The position numbers and the translations under genes were made by a program. A stretch of DNA of 11,114 nt. Source: Pseudomonadota bacterium. Its GTDB lineage: Bacteria > Desulfobacterota > Desulfovibrionia > Desulfovibrionales > Desulfovibrionaceae. The number at the start of each line of letters is the position of its first letter. The first letter of the stretch is position 1. This document shows, one piece after another, positions 6,788-11,114 of the stretch. The stretch spans positions 1 to 11,114 of the forward strand of contig JAEWPX010000079.1 in NCBI GenBank assembly GCA_023399375.1, read 5' to 3'. The notes under the pieces were generated by a model. It did no database searches, had not been told where the DNA came from, and saw only the letters and a program-made list of their open reading frames with translations.

Positions 6788-6793
6788 AGGAGG
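6788..6793 (+). promoter_or_regulatory. Rubredoxin gene ribosome binding site
   Basis: A perfect AGGAGG lies five bases before ATG 6799. It supports translation of this very short gene and fixes its start. Confidence 0.85.
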
Positions 6794-6798
6794 CCGCC

Positions 6799-6969
6799 AT
6801 GTCCTGCGATCGTTACGTCTGCCTGCGTTGCGGCTACACCTACGACCCCAGGCGCGGCGATCCCAAGGCCTGCATCAGCCCCGGCACGCCCGGCGACAAG
6901 CTGCCCGAGGACTGGCGCTGCCCGGTCTGCGGCGCCGCGCAGCGCGATTTCGCCAAACGCGACGATTAG
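6799..6969 (+). CDS. Rubredoxin (short, atypically basic)
   Basis: The product has 56 residues and the two knuckles of rubredoxin: C8-x2-C11 followed by GYTYDP, and C41-P-V-C44-G preceded by LPEDW. The four cysteines should bind one iron for single-electron transfer in the cytoplasm. Three things are unusual. Basic residues (10) slightly outnumber acidic ones (9), whereas most rubredoxins are strongly acidic. The usual GT-x-FEDLP aromatic is replaced, giving GTPGDKLP. There are two extra cysteines, C3 and C25. The gene starts at ATG 6799 after AGGAGG and ends eight bases before the dioxygenase-like gene, so the two are surely co-transcribed. Its partner is not known; the neighbouring dioxygenase-like protein is a candidate. 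Confidence 0.95.
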   Translation: MSCDRYVCLRCGYTYDPRRGDPKACISPGTPGDKLPEDWRCPVCGAAQRDFAKRDD

Positions 6970-6977
6970 GCCCGCCT

Positions 6978-7766
6978 ATGCCGACACATTTCCCTTCGCT
7001 CTTCGTCTCCCACGGTGCGCCCACACTCTACCTGGAACCGCAGCCTGCACGGACGTTCCTGCTGGGCCTTGGCGCACGGTTGCCCCGTCCCGAGGCGATC
7101 CTGTGCGTCTCGGCCCATTGGACGACCGAACGCCCGACCGTGACGCTGGCCGCCAGGCACCAGACCATCCACGATTTCTACGGGTTTCCCGAGGCGCTCT
7201 ACGACGTGCGCTACCCCGCGCCCGGCGCGCCGCAGCTTGCCCGCCGCGTGCTGGAGCTGCTCACGGGCGCTGGCATCCCGGCCGCCGGCGACGACCGGCG
7301 CGGCCTGGATCACGGGGCCTGGGTGCCGCTTGGGCTCATGTATCCGCAGGCCGACATCCCCGTCGTGCAGCTTTCCGTGCAGCCGGACATGCCGGCGCGG
7401 GAGCACCTGGCCATTGGCGAAGCCCTTGCGCCGCTTGGCCGGGAGGGCGTGCTGGTCCTCGGCAGCGGCGGCGCGACGCACAACCTCGGCGACGTGCGCT
7501 GGGAAACGCCCGATTTGCGCGGCGCGCCCCCGCCCGAATACGTGCGCGCCTTCGACGCCTGGCTCAAGGCGGCCGTCGCCGCGGGCGACGCGCAGGCGCT
7601 GACCGAGTATCTGGGACAAGCGCCCTACGCCCGGCGCAACCATCCCACGCCGGAACACTTCCTGCCGCTTTTCGCGCCCCTGGCCAGGGGCGGCAGCGCC
7701 CGCCTCGTGCACGACTCGTTTTGCCTGGGCGTACTTTCCATGGCGGCGTTTGTGTGGGAGGACTAG
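6978..7766 (+). CDS. LigB-superfamily extradiol dioxygenase homologue (4,5-DOPA dioxygenase/YgiD-like)
   Basis: The 262-residue product matches the class III extradiol dioxygenase (LigB) fold of the DODA/YgiD type, cytoplasmic and metal-dependent. Visible motifs are FVSHGAPTLYLE at the N-terminus (H12), VSAHWTT (H47), LDHGAWVPL (H112), GSGGATHNL (H168) and NHPTPEHFLPLF near the C-terminus (H222, H227). The candidate metal and catalytic histidines are thus retained and the length is normal. Characterised members open catechols such as DOPA with O2, which is odd for a presumed anaerobe, so the true substrate may differ. ATG 6978 has only a weak ribosome site (AGG at 6968-6970, sharing the rubredoxin stop), pointing to translational coupling with rubredoxin. 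The crystallin-J1-like gene follows after 35 bases. Confidence 0.9.
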   Translation: MPTHFPSLFVSHGAPTLYLEPQPARTFLLGLGARLPRPEAILCVSAHWTTERPTVTLAARHQTIHDFYGFPEALYDVRYPAPGAPQLARRVLELLTGAGIPAAGDDRRGLDHGAWVPLGLMYPQADIPVVQLSVQPDMPAREHLAIGEALAPLGREGVLVLGSGGATHNLGDVRWETPDLRGAPPPEYVRAFDAWLKAAVAAGDAQALTEYLGQAPYARRNHPTPEHFLPLFAPLARGGSARLVHDSFCLGVLSMAAFVWED

Positions 7767-7801
7767 GGCACAATCCGGAGGGAAAAAGGGAGGCGACCGC
7801 C

Positions 7802-8878
7802 ATGCCGGGCAAGGACATCCGCGACCGCGCGCGCGGCGCGCTCATGGGCGCGCTGATCGGCGACGCGCTGGGGCTCGGGCCGCACTGGTACTACGACCTG
7901 GACGCGCTGCGCCGGGACTACGGCGACTGGATCAGCGGCTACACCGACCCGCAACCGGGCCGCTACCACGACGGCTGCAAGGCCGGCCAGCTTTCCCAGG
8001 CCGGTTACATCCTCACGCTCACCATGCGCTCTCTGGTCGCGCGGGGCGGCTACGACCGGCAGGATTTCTGCCGCCGCCTGGACGAGGACCTCTTTCCGCA
8101 GCTTGACGGCACACCCGTCAGCGGCCCGGGCCACTACACCAGCCAGTCCATCCGCGAGGCCTGGCGGCGGCGCGTCGAGCAGCACCTCTCCTTTGAAGAA
8201 ACCGGCGGCCCGGCCGACACCACCGAGGCCATCGAACGCGCCCTGGCCATTGCCGTGCGCTACGCGAAATCGCCCGCCGCGATCGCCGCGCACGTGGTCG
8301 ACAACACCACCATCACCCAGTCCGATCCGCTCGTCGTGTCCATGACCACGGCTTACTGCGTCGTGCTCGGCATGCTCGTCGCCGGGCACAAACTGGACGC
8401 GTCCCTGTCGGATACGCTCATGCACCTGGTCCATACGGGCGAGCTGCCCTTTCACGCGGTGACCCAGGACAACCTGCAACCGCCCCGCCCGGGCGATCCC
8501 GACCCGCCCCGCGCCGGGCGCTTCGCCTCGCCGGACGCCCTGCTCTCCCCGTCGTTCATGGCCCGCGCGGCGGCCGATCCGGACATCCGCATCGAGCCGG
8601 CCTGGAAGGTTTCGCTGGTCTACGGCATGCCCTGCGCCATCTACCACCAGTTGCCGGCGGCCTATTACCTGGCCGCGCGCTTCGCCGACGATTTCGAGGC
8701 GGCGGTGCTCCATTCCGTCAACGGCGGCGGCCAGAACCAGGCGCGCACGATCCTGACCGGCGCCCTGGTCGGCGCGCAGACAGGGCTTTCGGGCATTCCG
8801 CAACGGTTTGTGGACGGGCTCGAGGAGAAAAAGGAACTGCTGGAGTTGGCCGAGGCGCTTGCCGCATCGCTCGAATGA
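7802..8878 (+). CDS. ADP-ribosylglycohydrolase/J1-crystallin-fold protein lacking metal motifs
   Basis: The 358-residue product begins with GALMGALIGDALGLG (residues 12-26), the N-terminal helix of the ADP-ribosylglycohydrolase (DraG/ARH) fold, and ends with the matching GALVGAQTGLSGIP helix. Active DraG/ARH enzymes carry a TDDT motif and a C-terminal D-(T/S)-D motif that hold two metals. Here the corresponding places read KAGQLSQAG (60-68) and NGGGQNQAR (307-315), with no acidic pair. This resembles the J1-crystallin branch of the family. It is therefore unlikely to be a standard ADP-ribosyl hydrolase; it may bind a nucleotide-like ligand or use other chemistry. ATG 7802 follows AGGGAGG at 7787-7793. 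It is the last gene of the rubredoxin/dioxygenase cassette. The stop lies 16 bases from the stop of the convergent gene. Confidence 0.85.
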   Translation: MPGKDIRDRARGALMGALIGDALGLGPHWYYDLDALRRDYGDWISGYTDPQPGRYHDGCKAGQLSQAGYILTLTMRSLVARGGYDRQDFCRRLDEDLFPQLDGTPVSGPGHYTSQSIREAWRRRVEQHLSFEETGGPADTTEAIERALAIAVRYAKSPAAIAAHVVDNTTITQSDPLVVSMTTAYCVVLGMLVAGHKLDASLSDTLMHLVHTGELPFHAVTQDNLQPPRPGDPDPPRAGRFASPDALLSPSFMARAAADPDIRIEPAWKVSLVYGMPCAIYHQLPAAYYLAARFADDFEAAVLHSVNGGGQNQARTILTGALVGAQTGLSGIPQRFVDGLEEKKELLELAEALAASLE

Positions 8879-8894
8879 ACACAGCCCCGCGCGC

Positions 8895-9710
8895 CTACAG
8901 GCTTTCGTAGTACTCTTTGAGCAGCAGGGCGTCGTGTTCGAGCTGCGGGTCCTCGCAGATGACGCAGCCCTTGACGCCGTGTTCGCGCAGGGCCGTGAGG
9001 CACGCCTTGTAGTCGAAGTCGCTTTCGGCAAACGGCAGGTGGTGCTTTTCGCCCTTGGGGCCGTAGGCGATGCCGCTTAGGTGGATGTGCATGTCCGAAA
9101 GCGCCTGGGGCCCGAGCTCCCGGGCGATATTGTCCAGGATGCGCGAAAAATCGGCCTGCGTCCGCAATGCGCCGTTGTCCCTGGCGTGCAGGTGGGAGAA
9201 ATCGATGCACGGCTTGCAGGCGTCGATTTCCTTGCACAGGCCGACGAGTTCGGCGAGGTCGCCGAACTGCGTGCCCTTGCCCGTGGTCTCCAGGCGGTAA
9301 TCGACGCCCAGGCGCGGCAGGGCGCGCAGGTTGTCGCGGATGACGCGGTAGACCTCTTCCTTGGACTGGCCGAGATAAAACCCCGGATGAAAGACCACGC
9401 TGCGCCCGCCGACGCTCGCGAGCGCCTCGGCGGCCTTGACGATGCGCGCGCGGGACTCGTCGCGCTTTTGCGGCTCCGCGGCATTGAGGTTGATGTAGTA
9501 CGAGGCGTGGGCGGAGAGATAGAAGTCGTTTTCCGCCTTGGCGCGCGCGATGGCGTCGCGGTTTTTGGGCGTGACGTTGACGGAGCGCACGAAGGGCAGC
9601 TCCATGGCGTCGAGGCCGAGCCCCCGCAAATAGGCGATGCCCGAGGCGTAGTCGAACTTCCGGCCGTCGCCCTTGGGCAGGCCGGAGATGCCGAAGAGGA
9701 GCTTTTCCAA
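8895..9710 (-). CDS. Endonuclease IV-like TIM-barrel protein (AP endonuclease family 2)
   Basis: The 271-residue product has the order of metal ligands seen in endonuclease IV, which cuts DNA 5' to abasic sites using three zinc ions. They are H68 (SAHA), H108 (FHPG), E141 (LETTG), D170 and H173 (IDFSH), H210 (IHLSG), H223 (EKHH) and E253 (ICED). The usual D of D-x-H is E221 here. Related sugar isomerases of the fold have fewer of these ligands, so a DNA-repair role is favoured but unproven. The start is TTG 9710, giving MEKLLFGISGLPKG, with AAGGA eight bases upstream; no ATG or GTG lies at a sensible place, since the first in-frame ATG is inside LDAMELPF at residue 36. It lies 29 bases after purT on the same strand. 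Confidence 0.82.
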   Translation of the reverse strand: MEKLLFGISGLPKGDGRKFDYASGIAYLRGLGLDAMELPFVRSVNVTPKNRDAIARAKAENDFYLSAHASYYINLNAAEPQKRDESRARIVKAAEALASVGGRSVVFHPGFYLGQSKEEVYRVIRDNLRALPRLGVDYRLETTGKGTQFGDLAELVGLCKEIDACKPCIDFSHLHARDNGALRTQADFSRILDNIARELGPQALSDMHIHLSGIAYGPKGEKHHLPFAESDFDYKACLTALREHGVKGCVICEDPQLEHDALLLKEYYESL

Positions 9711-9718
9711 AAAACCGG

Positions 9719-9733
9719 TCCTTGCGACGCAAG
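9719..9733 (-). promoter_or_regulatory. Ribosome site of the TIM-barrel gene overlapping a small hairpin
   Basis: On the minus strand AAGGA (9723-9719) is the only ribosome site for the TTG start at 9710. It overlaps the 3' arm of the repeat CTTGCG-T-CGCAAG (9733-9721), and six U follow the hairpin after about six bases. Folding could lower initiation or cause partial termination between purT and the TIM-barrel gene. Confidence 0.5.
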
Positions 9734-9739
9734 CCCCGC

Positions 9740-10921
9740 TTACAGTTCCACGCGCACGAAGGAGGCGGCGCGGATGGCTTTTTCCTTGGCCTCTTCCACG
9801 TCGCGGCCAAGGGCCAGGGCCACGCCCATGCGCCGCGTGCCGTGCACCTCGGGCTTGCCGAAAAGGCGCAGGGCCGTGTCCGGCTCGGCCAGGGCCCGCG
9901 GGTCGATCACGTAGCGCGGGGAGGTCGAATCGCCCTCGGCCAGGACGACGCGTGAAGCCGCCGGGCCGTAACTGCGGATGGCCGGCACGGGCAGGCCCAG
10001 GATGGCGCGCACGTGCAGGGCGAATTCGGACAGGTCCTGGGAAATGAGCGTCACCATGCCCGTGTCGTGGGGCCGGGGCGAGACTTCGGAGAAAAGCACC
10101 GTGTCGCCCTTGACGAAAAGCTCCACGCCGAAGATGCCGCGTCCGCCAAGGGCCGCGGTCACGGCCCCGGCCATCTCCTGCGCCTTGGCCAGGGCGGGGG
10201 CGCTCATGGGATGGGGCTGCCAGGACTCGCGGTAGTCGCCCTTTTCCTGGCGGTGGCCGATGGGCGCGCAAAACGTCGTGCCCCCGGCGTGGCGGACGGT
10301 CAAGAGCGTGATCTCGTAGTCGAAAGCGACGAAGCCCTCGACGATGACCCGCCCGGCCCCGGCGCGACCGGCGCTTTGGGCGTAGTCCCAGGACGCGGCG
10401 GCAGACGCGGCGTCGCGGGCCACGCTCTGGCCCTTGCCCGACGAGGACATGACCGGCTTGACCACGCAGGGAAAGCCGACCGCCTCGCAGGCGGCCAGGA
10501 ATTCCTCTTTGGTGTCGGCGAAGCGGTAGGGCGAGGTGGCGAGTCCCAGTTCCTCGGCGGCCAGACGGCGGATGCCTTCGCGGTCCATGGTCAGCCGCGC
10601 GGCCCGGGCCGTGGGGATGACCGTGACGCCCTCGGCCTCCAGGGCAAGGAGCTCGTCGGTGGCGATGGCCTCGATTTCCGGCACCACGAAATCGGGCTTT
10701 TCTTCCTTGATGATGCGGCGTAGGGCTGCGGCGTCGAGCATGCTGACGACATGGCTGCGGTGGGCGACCTGCATGGCCGGCGCATTGGGGTAGCGGTCCA
10801 CGGCCACGACCATGACGCCCAGGCGCTGGGCTTCGATGGCCACTTCCTTGCCGAGCTCGCCCGAGCCGAGCAGCAATATCTTGGTAGCGGAGGCGGTCAG
10901 CGGCGTGCCGAGGGTGGTCAT
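9740..10921 (-). CDS. purT: Formate-dependent phosphoribosylglycinamide formyltransferase (GAR transformylase 2)
   Basis: PurT makes formyl-GAR from GAR, formate and ATP in purine biosynthesis, bypassing 10-formyl-tetrahydrofolate. The 393-residue product matches E. coli PurT nearly end to end from memory. LLLGSGELGKEVAIE (16-30) and PEIEAIATD (81-89) form the substrate-binding domain. KPVMSSSGKGQS (155-166) is the ATP-grasp glycine loop. GVELFVKG and SEVSPRPHDTGMV carry the metal ligands, and LFGKPEVHGTRRMGVALA is near the C-terminus. ATG 10921 gives the standard MTTLGTPL start and has AAGGAG six bases upstream; the frame extends to an ATG at 10987 but that would add an unlikely 22 residues. 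It is followed by the endonuclease IV-like gene. Use of formate fits a formate-rich anaerobic metabolism. Confidence 0.97.
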   Translation of the reverse strand: MTTLGTPLTASATKILLLGSGELGKEVAIEAQRLGVMVVAVDRYPNAPAMQVAHRSHVVSMLDAAALRRIIKEEKPDFVVPEIEAIATDELLALEAEGVTVIPTARAARLTMDREGIRRLAAEELGLATSPYRFADTKEEFLAACEAVGFPCVVKPVMSSSGKGQSVARDAASAAASWDYAQSAGRAGAGRVIVEGFVAFDYEITLLTVRHAGGTTFCAPIGHRQEKGDYRESWQPHPMSAPALAKAQEMAGAVTAALGGRGIFGVELFVKGDTVLFSEVSPRPHDTGMVTLISQDLSEFALHVRAILGLPVPAIRSYGPAASRVVLAEGDSTSPRYVIDPRALAEPDTALRLFGKPEVHGTRRMGVALALGRDVEEAKEKAIRAASFVRVEL

Positions 10922-10927
10922 GGCGGT

Positions 10928-10933
10928 CTCCTT
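10928..10933 (-). promoter_or_regulatory. purT ribosome binding site
   Basis: AAGGAG on the minus strand lies six bases before ATG 10921. It selects this start over the in-frame ATG at 10987, which has no comparable site. Confidence 0.8.
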
Positions 10934-10958
10934 GCGGGGCGGTGTCGTGTGGCCCCGG

Positions 10959-10987
10959 AACCTACAGCCAACGGCCCCTCGAAACAA
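10959..10987 (-). promoter_or_regulatory. Possible purT promoter
   Basis: Reading the minus strand, TTGTTT (10987-10982) and TAGGTT (10964-10959) are 17 bases apart, each matching three of six sigma-70 consensus bases including TTG and the first T-A and last T. This is a weak match, noted because the spacing and position about 40 bases before purT are right. Confidence 0.25.
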
Positions 10988-11007
10988 GAGCTTGCCCTCC
11001 CTTCTCC

Positions 11008-11050
11008 CCCCTTTCGGGGTGGTCCAGGAGGGGCCCTCGGCCCCTCCTGG
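11008..11050 (-). repeat. Tandem GC-rich hairpins upstream of purT (possible terminator of an outside gene)
   Basis: Bases 11024-11035 and 11039-11050 form a perfect 12-bp inverted repeat (CCAGGAGGGGCC) with a 3-base loop. Next to it, on the minus-strand RNA, CCCC-GAAA-GGGG (11019-11008) makes a small GNRA-capped hairpin. No T tract follows, so it is not a canonical terminator. I recall similar CCTCCGGCGGCCA-type hairpin blocks between genes in Desulfovibrio genomes; if so this is a repeated intergenic element, likely at the 3' end of a gene lying beyond the right edge. Confidence 0.55.
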
Positions 11051-11114
11051 CCGCCGGAGGCATCTCCCCTCCTCCTCTCCTCACTCCCCCTTCACGAATT
11101 GTCCGCGAAGGCCA

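Noticed and set aside
9711..10271. Upstream extension of the TIM-barrel frame into purT
   Set aside because: The extension is Arg/Gly/Pro-rich and overlaps purT in another frame. TIM-barrel similarity begins right at the TTG start.
11092..11114. Possible end of a minus-strand gene (AFADNS then TGA)
   Set aside because: Six codons are too few to support a coding call, though it would explain the downstream hairpin block as its 3' end.

Overview
The window is a GC-rich, gene-dense bacterial segment. Codon use, strong AGGAGG-type ribosome sites, a rubredoxin gene, and the gene content (Liv-type transporter, CBS-ACT protein, PurT) suggest a high-GC sulfate reducer of the Desulfovibrio/Solidesulfovibrio group. 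That assignment is inference from style and content; no rRNA or other marker gene is present. I see no mobile element, CRISPR array, tRNA or rRNA.

Region 1 (1-6074, + strand) is one long operon. It has the C-terminal half of a GabT-like class III aminotransferase, then a complete Liv/HAAT-type amino acid ABC importer: periplasmic binding protein, LivH, LivM, LivG, LivF. A two-CBS plus ACT-like protein (AcuB-like) follows. The operon ends at a very strong intrinsic terminator, a 30-base perfect palindrome followed by seven T. The downstream genes are tightly coupled: livM/livG share ATGA and livF starts inside livG. Two strong hairpins without T tracts sit in the only sizeable gaps, binding protein/livH and livF/CBS gene. 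They look like RNA-processing or expression-balancing elements. The aminotransferase beside the importer suggests uptake and transamination of an amino acid, possibly an omega-amino acid.

Region 2 (6219-8878) holds a minus-strand hotdog thioesterase divergent from a three-gene plus-strand cassette. The cassette has a 56-residue rubredoxin, a LigB/DODA-type extradiol dioxygenase homologue, and a member of the ADP-ribosylglycohydrolase/J1-crystallin fold. The last protein lacks both acidic metal-binding motifs of the active hydrolases. The rubredoxin is unusually basic. This cassette is the least ordinary part of the window and the best candidate for an undescribed function.

Region 3 (8895-11114, minus strand) holds purT (formate-dependent GAR transformylase), followed after 29 bases by an endonuclease IV-like TIM-barrel gene. 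That gene starts with TTG and its ribosome site lies in a small hairpin. Upstream of purT are tandem GC-rich hairpins and a homopyrimidine tract, probably the 3' end or terminator region of a neighbouring gene outside the window. The plus-strand cassette and this minus-strand pair converge with only 16 bases between stop codons.
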